Shown here: positions 1-8,823 of the stretch, in pieces
Numbering within the stretch: position 1 is the stretch's first letter
Layout of the letters: each line of letters starts with the position of its first letter
From: Lysobacteraceae bacterium UBA6001
Lineage (GTDB): Bacteria; Pseudomonadota; Gammaproteobacteria; Xanthomonadales; Xanthomonadaceae
Direction of reading: 5' to 3'
Length of the DNA: 56,936 nucleotides
Assembly: GCA_002429615.1 (NCBI GenBank)
Contig: DJAN01000026.1
Coordinates: 528 to 57,463 of the forward strand
The notes under the pieces: generated by a model
What the model saw: the letters and a program-made list of their open reading frames with translations, nothing else
What the model was told of the DNA's origin: nothing
The model's database searches: none
Made by a program: the position numbers and the translations under genes

Positions 1-846
<846 letters not shown>

Positions 847-1212
847 GGGTTTTCTCCGGAAATACCCGCCCATGCGACCAGTCGGCCGACAAAGGCTGGG
901 GGGCGACTCGGAGCGTTCCCGTGTAACCGCGCTGCGAGAAGAGGGGACGACCAGGCGCAGGTTGCGCATGACCGGTATGCAAGGCGAACGGCGTCGGATG
1001 GGGCGGGCGGACCGGGCGAACCCGATGACGCCGGCGATCCCTGAGGGAAACGGACGGCCGCTGGCAGACCCGTTCAGTTTACGCGAAATGTGGCCGCCGT
1101 CCCAGCGGCGGGCTCGGAGGCCGTTCAGGCAGCCATCCGGGGCTTCCGTTGCAGATGTAACCAATGCGCCGGCGGCCTACAATCGGCCTCCCAGCCAGTG
1201 ACCGGATCCACC
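847..1212. other. Intergenic region between divergent rhlE-like and fumarylacetoacetase genes
   Basis: This gap of about 365 bases must hold the two divergent promoters. On the + strand there is a -10-like TACAAT 30 bases before the hydrolase start. On the minus strand TAAACT (complement of 1075-1080) could serve the helicase, but no good -35 partner was found. Short open frames crossing the gap lack ribosome-binding sites and look random, so I see no gene here. Confidence 0.5.
1156..1183 (+). promoter_or_regulatory. Putative promoter of the fumarylacetoacetase-maiA operon
   Basis: TGTAAC and TACAAT are separated by 16 bases and end 29 bases before the start codon. The -10 element is good and the -35 element is poor. 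Prediction by eye only. Confidence 0.35.
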
Positions 1213-2202
1213 ATGAAGCTAGGTTCCCTGAAGGAAGGCGGCCGCGACGGCACGCTGATCGTCGTCTCCCGCGACCTGAGCCGCGGCGTGCGCGCCACCG
1301 GCATCGCGCCGACCCTGCAGCGCGCGCTGGAGGACTGGAGCCACGTCGCGCCGCGCCTGAACGCGCTTTATGAGTCCCTGCAGGACGGCAGCGCCGACGG
1401 CCAGTTCGACCTGGACATGGCCACCCTGGCCGCGCCGCTGCCGCGTGCCTATGAATTCGTGGACGGCAGCGCCTACCTGCCGCATGTCGAGCGCGTGCGC
1501 CGGGCGCGCAACGCCGAAGTGCCGGAAAGCTTCTACACCGACCCGCTGATGTACCAGGCCACCAGCGCCGGCTTCTATGGCCCGCGTGACGCGGTGAAGG
1601 TGGCCAGCGAGGACTACGGCATCGACCTGGAGGCCGAGCTGGTGGTGATCACCGACGACGTGCCGATGGCCGTGGATCCGGCCCAGGCCGCCGACCACAT
1701 CCAGCTGGTCGGCCTGGTCAATGACGTATCGCTGCGCAACCTGATTCCCAACGAGCTGGCCAAGGGGTTCGGCTTCCTGCAGTCCAAGCCGCGCTCGGCG
1801 CTCTCGCCGGTGTTCGTGACCCCGGACGAGCTGGGCGAAGCCTGGCAGGGCAACAAGGTGCACCTGCCGCTGGTGACCCACATCAACGGCGAATGGTTCG
1901 GCGCCCCGGAAGCGGGCGAGGACATGCAGTTCGATTTCGCCCAACTGGTCGCGCATGCGGCCAAGACCCGCCCGCTGGGCGCGGCCACCATCGTCGGCTC
2001 CGGCACCATCGCCAACCAGGACACCTCGCGCGGCGCTTCGTGCTTTGCCGAGCAGCGCGTGGTCGAGACCCTGCGCGACGGCAAGCCGAGCACGCCTTTC
2101 ATGGCGTTCGGCGATGTCGTGAGGATCGAGATGTTCGATCGCGAAGGGCAGAGCATCTTCGGTGCGATCGAGCAGCGCATCGAAGCCCAGGCCAAGCCCT
2201 GA
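1213..2202 (+). CDS. Fumarylacetoacetate hydrolase family protein
   Basis: The protein has 329 residues and belongs to the fumarylacetoacetate hydrolase (FAH) superfamily. Members cleave C-C bonds or hydrolyse 2-oxo acids using a divalent metal. The C-terminal GSGTIANQDTSRG segment and the central LVGLVNDVSLRNL segment are characteristic of the FAH fold. The ATG chosen gives MKLGSLKEGGRDGTLIVVSRD, and everything upstream in frame is low-complexity and not family-like. It lies 19 bases ahead of a maleylacetoacetate isomerase gene. The pair therefore very likely forms the last two steps of tyrosine/homogentisate degradation (maleylacetoacetate to fumarylacetoacetate to fumarate and acetoacetate). 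The length agrees with the bacterial FAH-like type rather than the longer eukaryotic FAH of about 420 residues. Confidence 0.85.
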   Translation: MKLGSLKEGGRDGTLIVVSRDLSRGVRATGIAPTLQRALEDWSHVAPRLNALYESLQDGSADGQFDLDMATLAAPLPRAYEFVDGSAYLPHVERVRRARNAEVPESFYTDPLMYQATSAGFYGPRDAVKVASEDYGIDLEAELVVITDDVPMAVDPAQAADHIQLVGLVNDVSLRNLIPNELAKGFGFLQSKPRSALSPVFVTPDELGEAWQGNKVHLPLVTHINGEWFGAPEAGEDMQFDFAQLVAHAAKTRPLGAATIVGSGTIANQDTSRGASCFAEQRVVETLRDGKPSTPFMAFGDVVRIEMFDREGQSIFGAIEQRIEAQAKP

Positions 2203-2221
2203 TCGGCACCGGGAGGGCGTG

Positions 2222-2878
2222 ATGCGCGAGCCGCTGCAGCTGTATACCTACTGGCGCTCCAGCGCTGCCTATCGGGTAAGGATCGGCCTCAACCTCAAGG
2301 GGCTGGCGTACCAGTTGTTGCCGGTGCACCTGGTCCGCGATGGTGGTCAGCAGCACGCGCCCGAGTACGCCGCGCTCAACCCGCAGCAGCTGGTGCCCAC
2401 GCTGCGGCAAGGCGACCAGGTGTTGACCCAGTCGCTGGCGATCCTGGAGTACCTGGACGAAGCTTACCCGGACACCCCGCTGCTGCCGGCGGCTGCCCCG
2501 GCCCGCGCCCGCGTGCGCGCGCTGGCGCAGCTGGTGGCCTGCGACGTCCACCCGCTCAACAACCTGCGGGTGATGCAGTACCTGGAGCATGTGATCAGGG
2601 CCGATGCCGGTGATCGCGAGGAATGGACGCGGCACTGGATGCGCGAAGGATTCGCGGCGCTGGAGACGTTGCTGGCGGATCACCCGGACACCGGCCGCTA
2701 TTGCCATGGCGACACGCCGGGCCTGGCCGACTGCTGCCTGGTGCCTCAGCTCTACAACGCGCACCGTTTTGGCGTGGACCTGTCGCCGTATCCGACCTTG
2801 CGGCGGATCGAGCAGGCCTGCCTGGCGCTGGAGGCGTTCGATCGCGCACGGCCGGAGAACCAGCCGGACGCGCAATGA
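2222..2878 (+). CDS. maiA: Maleylacetoacetate isomerase (zeta-class glutathione S-transferase)
   Basis: This 218-residue protein is a zeta-class GST that isomerises maleylacetoacetate to fumarylacetoacetate with glutathione. The N-terminal thioredoxin-like domain starts LYTYWRSSAAYRVRIGLN, which contains the glutathione-contacting Ser pair. The segment NPQQLVPTL and then SLAILEYLDEAYP (the SNAIL/TRAIL-like glutathione-binding motif) follow. The all-alpha C-terminal domain contains CDVHPLNNLRVMQYL, typical of MaiA. The start is supported by a GGGAGGG ribosome-binding site just upstream. It is co-transcribed with the FAH-family gene and closed by a strong hairpin terminator. Confidence 0.92.
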   Translation: MREPLQLYTYWRSSAAYRVRIGLNLKGLAYQLLPVHLVRDGGQQHAPEYAALNPQQLVPTLRQGDQVLTQSLAILEYLDEAYPDTPLLPAAAPARARVRALAQLVACDVHPLNNLRVMQYLEHVIRADAGDREEWTRHWMREGFAALETLLADHPDTGRYCHGDTPGLADCCLVPQLYNAHRFGVDLSPYPTLRRIEQACLALEAFDRARPENQPDAQ

Positions 2879-2879
2879 A

Positions 2880-2907
2880 GAACGGCGCCGTCTCCGGCGC
2901 CGTTTTC
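2880..2907. terminator. Bidirectional intrinsic terminator between maiA and pilU
   Basis: A perfect 8-base-pair stem ACGGCGCC / GGCGCCGT encloses a 6-base loop and is followed by TTTT on the + strand. It sits between the two convergent stop codons, so it can end both transcripts. Confidence 0.75.
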
Positions 2908-2908
2908 G

Positions 2909-4042
2909 TCAGGTGAAGCCGTGGCTGATCCGCGGCGAGGATGCACTCTCGTAGTCCGCGTAGGGATCGTGCTCGCCGGAGGCGCCCTCGGACAGGCGGA
3001 ACTTCAACGCCAGGCCATCGCGCGAGTCGGCAGCGCGCAGCGCTTCCTCCTGCTCGATGGTGCCGCCCTTGGCCATGCGGAACAGGCACTGGTCGAAGGT
3101 TTCCATGCCTTCCTCCAGTGATTCCTCCATCGCCTGCTTGATCTCGTGCACCTGCCCGCGGCGCAGCAGGTCGCGGATCATCGGCGTATTGAGCAGCACT
3201 TCGGTCGCCGGCAGGCGGCGGCCATCGGCACCCTTCACCAGGCGCTGGGAGATGACCGCGCGCAGATTCAGCGCGAGGTTCATCAGCACGTTCTTGTGCG
3301 CGCTTTCCGGGAAGAAGTTCAGGATGCGCTCGATGGTCTGGTCGGCGTTGTTGGAGTGCAGCGTCGCCAGGCACAGGTGGCCGGTTTCGGCGAAGGCGAT
3401 CGCCGCCTCCATCGTCTCGGCGTCCAGGATCTCGCCGATCAGGATCACGTCCGGCGCCTCTCGCATCGCGTTCTTCAGCGCGTTGTGGAAGGCGTGGGTG
3501 TCCAGGCCGACCTCGCGCTGGTTCACGATCGACATCTTGTGCTTGTGCAGGTATTCGATCGGGTCCTCGATGGTGAGGATGTGCCCGGTCGTGGTGCTGT
3601 TGCGGTGGTCGATCATCGAGGCCAGCGAGGTCGACTTGCCCGAACCGGTCGAGCCGACCACCAGCACCAGGCCGCGCGGCGTCATGATGACGTCCTTCAG
3701 CACCTGGGGCAGGTTGAGCTCCTCGATGCTCGGGATCTTGCTGCGGATGGCACGGATGACCATGCCGACCTCGCCACGCTGCTTGAAGACGTTGACGCGG
3801 AAGCGTCCGGCGTCGGGCAGGGCGATGGCCATGTTCAACTCCAGGTCCCGCTCGAACTGCGGTACCTGCCCCTCATCCATCAGGGAATAGGCGATCTTCT
3901 TGACCATGCCGGGCGGCAGGCCAGTGTTGCCGAGCGGATAGAGCTTCCCCTCGATCTTGATGTAGACCGGCGCCCCGGTGGTCAGGAACATATCCGAGGC
4001 GTTTTTTTCGGTCATCAGCTTAAGGAAATAGCCGATATCCAT
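2909..4042 (-). CDS. pilU: Type IV pilus retraction ATPase PilU
   Basis: This 377-residue protein is a PilT-family hexameric ATPase that supports PilT in retracting type IV pili (twitching motility) at the inner-membrane face. The start MDIGYFLKLMTEKNASDMFL is the normal N-terminal PAS-like region of the family. Walker A GSTGSGKST is at residues 130-138. The Walker B region reads LIGEILDAETME, where many PilT/PilU proteins have RD in place of LD. AETGHLCLATLHSNNADQTIERI follows. The C-terminal extension (MAKGGTIEQEEALRAAD and after) distinguishes PilU from PilT. In-frame sequence upstream of the chosen ATG belongs to the divergent neighbour and was excluded. pilT is not adjacent in this window. 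Confidence 0.9.
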   Translation of the reverse strand: MDIGYFLKLMTEKNASDMFLTTGAPVYIKIEGKLYPLGNTGLPPGMVKKIAYSLMDEGQVPQFERDLELNMAIALPDAGRFRVNVFKQRGEVGMVIRAIRSKIPSIEELNLPQVLKDVIMTPRGLVLVVGSTGSGKSTSLASMIDHRNSTTTGHILTIEDPIEYLHKHKMSIVNQREVGLDTHAFHNALKNAMREAPDVILIGEILDAETMEAAIAFAETGHLCLATLHSNNADQTIERILNFFPESAHKNVLMNLALNLRAVISQRLVKGADGRRLPATEVLLNTPMIRDLLRRGQVHEIKQAMEESLEEGMETFDQCLFRMAKGGTIEQEEALRAADSRDGLALKFRLSEGASGEHDPYADYESASSPRISHGFT

Positions 4043-4139
4043 GCGCAATGCTTCCCCAACGATCGGCGGCGTCCCGTTGCAAGCGCGCCGCAGGCTTCCG
4101 ACAATGGCCGCGCTACGATCCCAACGCAACGGCACCCCA

Positions 4140-4520
4140 ATGACGGCTAGCTTCGCACAAATACGTCGATCGCTGTATGTGATCGCCTTTGCATTCGCGC
4201 CTCTTTCCCCGGCCCTGGCCCAGGTGGCGCCGGAATTGTCCGAGGCCGAGCAGGCCGTGCAGCGGGCGACCCAGGCCGATGCCGACCAGTACGCCCCGGA
4301 CCTGATCAGCCAGGCCCGGCAGGAGTTGATGCAGGCCCAGCAGGCTGCCCTGGACCGCGGCCAGCGCAAGCAGCTGCCGGCCCTGGCCAAGCGCGCGGCG
4401 GTCGATGCCGACCTGGCCCGCGCCCGCAGCGAGGAGGCCGTGGCCACCGCGCAGCTGGAGCAGCGCCGGGCCGAGGTCTCGCAACTGCAGAACACCCTGG
4501 GCACCGGGGAGGGCCGTTGA
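4140..4520 (+). CDS. DUF4398 domain envelope protein with signal peptide
   Basis: The predicted product has 126 residues. An N-terminal signal peptide (FAQIRRSLYVIAFAFAPLSPALAQ, cleavage likely after ALAQ) is followed by a short helical DUF4398 region rich in Ala, Gln and Arg. The pattern SEAEQAVQRATQADADQYAPDLI and QARQELMQAQQAA is typical of this domain, whose function is unknown. It probably acts in the periplasm or outer membrane. It overlaps the next gene (TGATG), so the two are translationally coupled. It is divergent from pilU. Confidence 0.75.
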   Translation: MTASFAQIRRSLYVIAFAFAPLSPALAQVAPELSEAEQAVQRATQADADQYAPDLISQARQELMQAQQAALDRGQRKQLPALAKRAAVDADLARARSEEAVATAQLEQRRAEVSQLQNTLGTGEGR

Positions 4521-5407
4521 TGAAACTGCGCAACCGAGCCCTCGTGGTGGCCCTGCTGGCCACCGTCTCCGTGACCGCCTTCGCCAAGGAAGACCTGCCG
4601 CAGGTGGTGGCGCTGCGCCAGCGCCTGGCCGCCCTGCAGGCCAATCCCGATTCGGCCGACGTCGCCCGCTACGAGCGCCTGCAGGCCGAGCAGGCCATCA
4701 ATGCGGTGGCCGAGGCCAAGCGCAAGGAGCAGGACCAGGCCCTCTACATCGCCGACCGCCGGGTCGAGATCGCCGAGATCAGCGTGCGCACCACGCAGGC
4801 ACGACGTGACCTCGATCGGCTGGACAGCACCCGCAACGAGCTGATCATCGAGGCCAGCCGGCGCGACGCCGCGCGGGCCCGTCAGGAGGCCGAGCAGCTG
4901 CGCGTGCAGGCGCAGATCCAGGCCGAGGAAAGCGACCGCCTGCGCCAGGCGGCGGAACAGGAAACCCTGGCCCGCCAGGACGCCGAGGCCGCGTTGACCA
5001 GCGTCGCCGGCAAGCAGACGGCCAAGCTCAACGCCGCCCAGCAGAAGGCCGCCCAGCTGGCGCGCGAGGAAGCCGAGCTGATGGCCGGCACCAAGCTGCC
5101 GGCGTCGCGCTTCGAGGGCCGCGGCGAGGTCTTCACCCTGGCCGGGGATGCCTACAGCGGCAAGACCGACCTGTCCGGCACCGCCCAGGGCCAGGCCAAG
5201 GCGTTGGCCGAGTACCTCAACATCGGCAAGAAGGGCCGGGTCACCATCGTGGCCTACGGTGCCGACGCGGCCTCGGCCAAGGCACGTGGCGAAGCCCTCC
5301 GCGACGCGTTGGTGAGCGCCGGCGTGGGCGCCAGCCGCTTCCAGGTCAGCACCGGCAAGGGCGCGCCCACCAAGGCCCGTGCGGCCGAGGTCGTGATCGC
5401 GCCTTGA
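4520..5407 (+). CDS. Periplasmic coiled-coil protein with OmpA-like C-terminal domain
   Basis: The product has 295 residues. A signal peptide (MKLRNRALVVALLATVSVTAFA) is followed by a long charged coiled coil, roughly residues 60-190, with runs such as ARARQEAEQLRVQAQIQ. A C-terminal domain of about 95 residues resembles the OmpA/MotB peptidoglycan-binding fold (FTLAGDAYSGKTDLSGTAQ, then GRVTIVAYGADAASAKARGE). The most diagnostic OmpA residues near the C-terminus (NRRVE-like) are not present, so peptidoglycan binding is uncertain. The start overlaps the stop of the DUF4398 gene, and a strong terminator follows. The pair probably forms one envelope unit. Confidence 0.75.
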   Translation: MKLRNRALVVALLATVSVTAFAKEDLPQVVALRQRLAALQANPDSADVARYERLQAEQAINAVAEAKRKEQDQALYIADRRVEIAEISVRTTQARRDLDRLDSTRNELIIEASRRDAARARQEAEQLRVQAQIQAEESDRLRQAAEQETLARQDAEAALTSVAGKQTAKLNAAQQKAAQLAREEAELMAGTKLPASRFEGRGEVFTLAGDAYSGKTDLSGTAQGQAKALAEYLNIGKKGRVTIVAYGADAASAKARGEALRDALVSAGVGASRFQVSTGKGAPTKARAAEVVIAP

Positions 5408-5432
5408 TACGTATCTGTTTGTTTGTGAAGGG

Positions 5433-5466
5433 AAATCAGGGTCGCCGCGGGCGGCCCTGATTTTTT
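5433..5466 (+). terminator. Intrinsic terminator of the DUF4398/OmpA-like operon
   Basis: AAATCAGGG and CCCTGATTT pair around a GC-rich inner hairpin and are followed by a run of T. It lies about 25 bases behind the stop codon. Confidence 0.85.
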
Positions 5467-5742
5467 CTGCAATGAATGCGCGGCACGCTTCCGAAACTGT
5501 GCGCGCGGCTATTGCCGGGGCGGGGGGACAAGCGTAGGGTCGAATACCCAGGTGGCATGCCGTCGCCTGGATCCGTGGAGGACGATCCGGTGGAACAGCG
5601 GCCCGAACCGAGCGTTGGCGTCCCGAAGCCCCAGGGCTCGGTCGTTACCGCCGATCGCGCCGGCTCGCCTTCCGATTCAGCGCCCCGTGCCGGGTCCGGC
5701 CGGGGCGTTCTTGTTTTCCGGAACCACGTAGGAGGCCAAGCC
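5467..5742 (+). ncRNA. Candidate structured leader or small RNA upstream of the DUF465 gene
   Basis: This 276-base stretch has no convincing reading frame. It contains several local inverted repeats: GGGT/ACCC near 5538, CCAGG/CCTGG near 5550-5572, and ACCGAGC/GCTCGGT around 5608-5643. It ends in the strong hairpin with a T-rich tail at 5681-5720, before the AGGAGG-like ribosome-binding site of the DUF465 gene. A weak promoter is possible (TTGCCG, 17 bases, TAGGGT, ending near 5539). It could be a small RNA with its own terminator or an attenuating leader. I do not recognise an Rfam family. Confidence 0.35.
5681..5720 (+). terminator. Terminator-like hairpin inside the leader of the DUF465 gene
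   Basis: CGCCCCG pairs with CGGGGCG and the inner GCCG pairs with CGGC around a four-base loop, with one bulged T. GTTCTTGTTTTCC follows. It lies 22 bases before the downstream start codon, so it would end an upstream RNA or attenuate the DUF465 gene. Confidence 0.6.
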
Positions 5743-5961
5743 ATGTTCGAAGGGCAACCGCAGAGCCAAATCGATGCACTGATGAAGGCGGATCCCGAAT
5801 TCAAGCAGCTCTACCAGCGACACAAGCTGCTGGACAAGAAATGCATGGATGCCGAACTCGGCGTTTTGCCGATCGACGATATGACCCTCGGCCAGATGAA
5901 GCGCGAAAAGCTGCACGCCAAGGAAAAGCTCACCCGGATCTATGACCGGATGACGCACTGA
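5743..5961 (+). CDS. DUF465 (YdcH-like) small protein
   Basis: This 72-residue, highly charged helical protein has the YdcH/DUF465 pattern: DPEFKQLYQRHKLLDKKCMD followed by LGQMKREKLHAKEKLTRIYDRM. Members are small cytosolic helical hairpins of unknown function. The start is decided by the GGAGG eight bases upstream. Longer in-frame extensions run through the structured leader and are not protein-like. It is a single-gene unit with a terminator-like hairpin on each side. Confidence 0.85.
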   Translation: MFEGQPQSQIDALMKADPEFKQLYQRHKLLDKKCMDAELGVLPIDDMTLGQMKREKLHAKEKLTRIYDRMTH

Positions 5962-5993
5962 CCCTCTCCCCCAACCGGAACCGCTCACCGTCG

Positions 5994-6045
5994 CGGGCGG
6001 TGGCAGCCCTCCTCGTCGGGCTTGCCACCGTCCGCGTCGCCTTTT
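5994..6045 (+). terminator. Probable terminator behind the DUF465 gene
   Basis: A long imperfect hairpin (GCGGGCGGTGGCA... pairing with ...TGCCACCGTCCGC) is followed shortly by CTTTTCC. It starts about 30 bases after the stop codon. Confidence 0.55.
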
Positions 6046-6143
6046 CCGGCCTGCCACGCACAATCTGAACGCCCCACTAAGCATTCGGCATCCCTTCCGT
6101 CGATAATGCGGGGTCAGCCCTTTGGGCATAACCAGAAGAAGCG

Positions 6144-7514
6144 ATGGCCATCCACTCCTCGGTCCTGGAACTGATCGGCGAGACCCCGATCGTCAAGGCG
6201 CAGCGCCTGGACACCGGCGTCTGCGAGCTCTATCTCAAGCTGGAGAACGCCAATCCCGGTGGCTCGATCAAGGACCGCATTGGCCTGTCGATGATCGAGG
6301 CGGCGGAGAAGCGTGGCGACCTCAAGCCCGGCGCGACGCTGGTGGAGGGCACCGCCGGCAACACCGGCCTGGGCCTGGCACTGGTCGCCCAGCAGAAGGG
6401 CTACCGGCTGATCCTGGTGGTGCCGGACAAGATGAGCCGGGAAAAGATCTTCAACCTCAAGGCGATGGGAGCCGAGGTCGTGCTGACCCGCTCCGACGTG
6501 GCCAAGGGGCACCCCGAGTATTACCAGGACCTGGCGGCGAAGATCGCGTCCGACACCCCCGGGGCCTACTTCATCAACCAGTTCGGCAACCCGGACAACC
6601 CGGCCGCGCACGAGTTCGGCACCGGCCCGGAGATTCTCCGGCAGATGGACGGCCAGCTCGACGCGGTGGTGTTCGGCTGCGGCAGCTCGGGCACGATGAC
6701 CGGCCTGTCGCGCGCCTTCGCCAAGGATTCGCCGCGGACAGAACTGGTGCTGGCCGACCCGGTCGGCTCGATCCTGGCCGAGTACATCAACGATGGCCGC
6801 CTCAACGACAAGTCGGGCAGCTGGCTGGTGGAGGGCATCGGCGAGGACTTCCTGCCGTCGATCTCGGATTTCAGCCGGGTCAAGAAGGCCTATGCCATCA
6901 CCGATGCGGAGAGCTTCCACACCGCACGCGAACTGCTGGCCAAGGAGGGCGTGCTGGGTGGCTCCTCCACCGGCACCCTGCTGGCCGCGGCGCTGAAGTA
7001 CTGCCGCGAGCAGACCACGCCGAAGAAGGTGCTGGTGCTGGTGCCGGACACCGGCAACAAGTACCTGTCGAAGATGTACAACGACTACTGGATGCTGGAC
7101 AACGGCTTCCTGGAGCGCCCGCAGTACGGCGACCTGCGCGACCTGATCCTGCGCCCCTACAGCCAGCGCGACACCGTCGTGGTCGGCCCGCGTGACCTGC
7201 TGACCACCGCCTACCAGCGCATGAAGCTGTACGACGTGTCGCAGCTGCCGGTGATCGACGAGGGCGAACTGGTCGGCATCGTCGACGAGAGCGACGTGCT
7301 GCTGCATGTCTACGGCGACGAAGCGCGCTTCCGCGACCCGGTGGCCACGGCGATGGTCAGCAAGCTGGATCGGCTGGATGTGAAGTCGCCGATCGAGGCG
7401 CTGCTGCCGGTGTTCGATCGCGGGCAGGTGGCGATCGTGATGGACGGCAACCAGTTCCTGGGCCTGATCACGCGGATCGACTTGTTGAACTACCTGCGAC
7501 GCCGCGTGCAGTAA
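6144..7514 (+). CDS. Cystathionine beta-synthase with C-terminal CBS domain pair
   Basis: This PLP enzyme has 456 residues and condenses serine with homocysteine to cystathionine, the first step of reverse transsulfuration. The fold-type II core occupies about residues 1-330. The PLP lysine is K43 in GGSIKDRIG, the substrate/phosphate loop is EGTAGNTG (69-76), and a GGSSTGT cofactor-phosphate loop lies near residue 275. Two CBS motifs follow (about 345-456), the usual regulatory Bateman module. Cysteine synthases have no CBS domains, so beta-synthase is the better call. The next gene is cystathionine gamma-lyase, completing homocysteine-to-cysteine conversion. This gene pair is the conserved left flank of the LPS locus. 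Confidence 0.9.
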   Translation: MAIHSSVLELIGETPIVKAQRLDTGVCELYLKLENANPGGSIKDRIGLSMIEAAEKRGDLKPGATLVEGTAGNTGLGLALVAQQKGYRLILVVPDKMSREKIFNLKAMGAEVVLTRSDVAKGHPEYYQDLAAKIASDTPGAYFINQFGNPDNPAAHEFGTGPEILRQMDGQLDAVVFGCGSSGTMTGLSRAFAKDSPRTELVLADPVGSILAEYINDGRLNDKSGSWLVEGIGEDFLPSISDFSRVKKAYAITDAESFHTARELLAKEGVLGGSSTGTLLAAALKYCREQTTPKKVLVLVPDTGNKYLSKMYNDYWMLDNGFLERPQYGDLRDLILRPYSQRDTVVVGPRDLLTTAYQRMKLYDVSQLPVIDEGELVGIVDESDVLLHVYGDEARFRDPVATAMVSKLDRLDVKSPIEALLPVFDRGQVAIVMDGNQFLGLITRIDLLNYLRRRVQ

Positions 7515-7594
7515 TGTGATTCGTATCACTGATCCGGCGTAGACGGCGGATTTGTAAAGGTTTTGCTAAACTCCCGGCCCCTTTTGGAGTAGTC

Positions 7595-8818
7595 ATGTCG
7601 GATCGCAATTCAAGCCCCTCGGGCGCCCCTGGCGCACTGGCGCTCGCCACTTTGGCCATCCATGGTGGGCAGTCGCCCGATCCGAGCACCGGGGCGGTGA
7701 TGCCGCCGATCTACGCGACCTCGACGTATGCGCAATCCAGCCCCGGTGAACACCAGGGCTTCGAGTACTCGCGTACGCACAACCCCACGCGTTTCGCCTA
7801 CGAGCGTTGCGTGGCCGCACTGGAAGGCGGCACCCGTGGCTTCGCTTTCGCCTCGGGCATGGCGGCGACCTCCACGGTGATCGAGCTGCTCGACAGTGGC
7901 GACCACGTCGTGGCCATGGACGACCTGTACGGCGGCAGCTATCGCCTGTTCGAGCGCGTGCGCCGGCGCAGCGCCGCGCTGGACTTCAGCTTCGTCGACC
8001 TGGTTGACCTGGCCGCCTTCGAAGCGGCGATCACCCCGAAGACCAAGATGGTGTGGATCGAAACGCCCACCAACCCGATGCTCAAGATCGTCGATATCGC
8101 CGCGGTGGCGGCGGTGGCGCGCAAGCACGGGCTGATCGTGGTGGTCGACAACACCTTCGCCTCGCCGATGCTGCAGCGCCCGCTGGCGCTGGGTGCCGAC
8201 ATCGTGGTGCATTCAGCCACCAAGTACCTCAATGGCCACTCGGACATGGTCGGCGGCATGGCGGTGGTGGGCGACAACGCCGACCTCGCCGAGCGCATGG
8301 CATTCCTGCAGAACTCCGTGGGTGGCGTGCAGGGTCCGTTCGACAGCTTCCTGGCGCTGCGCGGGCTCAAGACGCTGCCGCTGCGCATGCGTGCGCATTG
8401 CGGGAACGCGATGGTGCTGGCGCAGTGGCTGCAGACGCATCCGGCGGTGGAGAAGGTGATCTACCCGGGGTTGGCCTCGCATCCGCAGCACGATCTGGCC
8501 AAGCGCCAGATGTCCGGCTTTGGCGGCATCGTCTCCATCGTGCTGAAGGGTGGCTTCGACGCCGCCAGGCAGCTGTGCGAGCGCACCGAGCTGTTCACCC
8601 TGGCCGAGTCGCTGGGTGGCGTGGAAAGCCTGGTCAACCACCCGGCGGTGATGACGCATGCCTCGATCCCGGTGGCGCGTCGCGAGCAGCTGGGCATCAG
8701 CGACGCGCTGGTGCGGCTGAGCGTGGGCGTGGAAGACGTCGAAGACCTGCGGCGGGACCTGGAGCGCGCGCTGGCCGGTGAGTCCGGAGCCCGGGACCCG
8801 TCGTCCACGGGGTCCTGA
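7595..8818 (+). CDS. metB: Cystathionine gamma-lyase / gamma-synthase family PLP enzyme
   Basis: This 407-residue Cys/Met metabolism PLP enzyme cleaves cystathionine to cysteine, 2-oxobutyrate and ammonia, or alternatively makes cystathionine. Seen are YSRTHNPTR (58-66, the neighbouring-subunit phosphate contact), D185 against the PLP ring, and the Schiff-base lysine K210 in [10 protein letters not shown] Ser-rich C-terminal substrate loop [16 protein letters not shown] is also present. Gamma-lyase versus gamma-synthase cannot be decided from the motifs, but the preceding beta-synthase favours the lyase. Xanthomonad genomes usually label it metB, and it marks the left border of their LPS loci. 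The start has GGAG 7 bases upstream. Confidence 0.88.
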   Translation: MSDRNSSPSGAPGALALATLAIHGGQSPDPSTGAVMPPIYATSTYAQSSPGEHQGFEYSRTHNPTRFAYERCVAALEGGTRGFAFASGMAATSTVIELLDSGDHVVAMDDLYGGSYRLFERVRRRSAALDFSFVDLVDLAAFEAAITPKTKMVWIETPTNPMLKIVDIAAVAAVARKHGLIVVVDNTFASPMLQRPLALGADIVVHSATKYLNGHSDMVGGMAVVGDNADLAERMAFLQNSVGGVQGPFDSFLALRGLKTLPLRMRAHCGNAMVLAQWLQTHPAVEKVIYPGLASHPQHDLAKRQMSGFGGIVSIVLKGGFDAARQLCERTELFTLAESLGGVESLVNHPAVMTHASIPVARREQLGISDALVRLSVGVEDVEDLRRDLERALAGESGARDPSSTGS

Positions 8819-8823
8819 AATAC

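Noticed and set aside
4043..4504. N-terminal extension of pilU by about 150 residues
   Set aside because: The extension runs through the oppositely oriented DUF4398 gene, is Arg/Ala/Ser-rich and not family-like. PilU starts at MDIGYFLKLM.
5476..5742. Longer version of the DUF465 protein starting at 5476
   Set aside because: The added 89 residues are Pro/Gly/Arg-rich and unlike the family, the ATG at 5743 has a strong ribosome-binding site, and a terminator hairpin lies within the extension.
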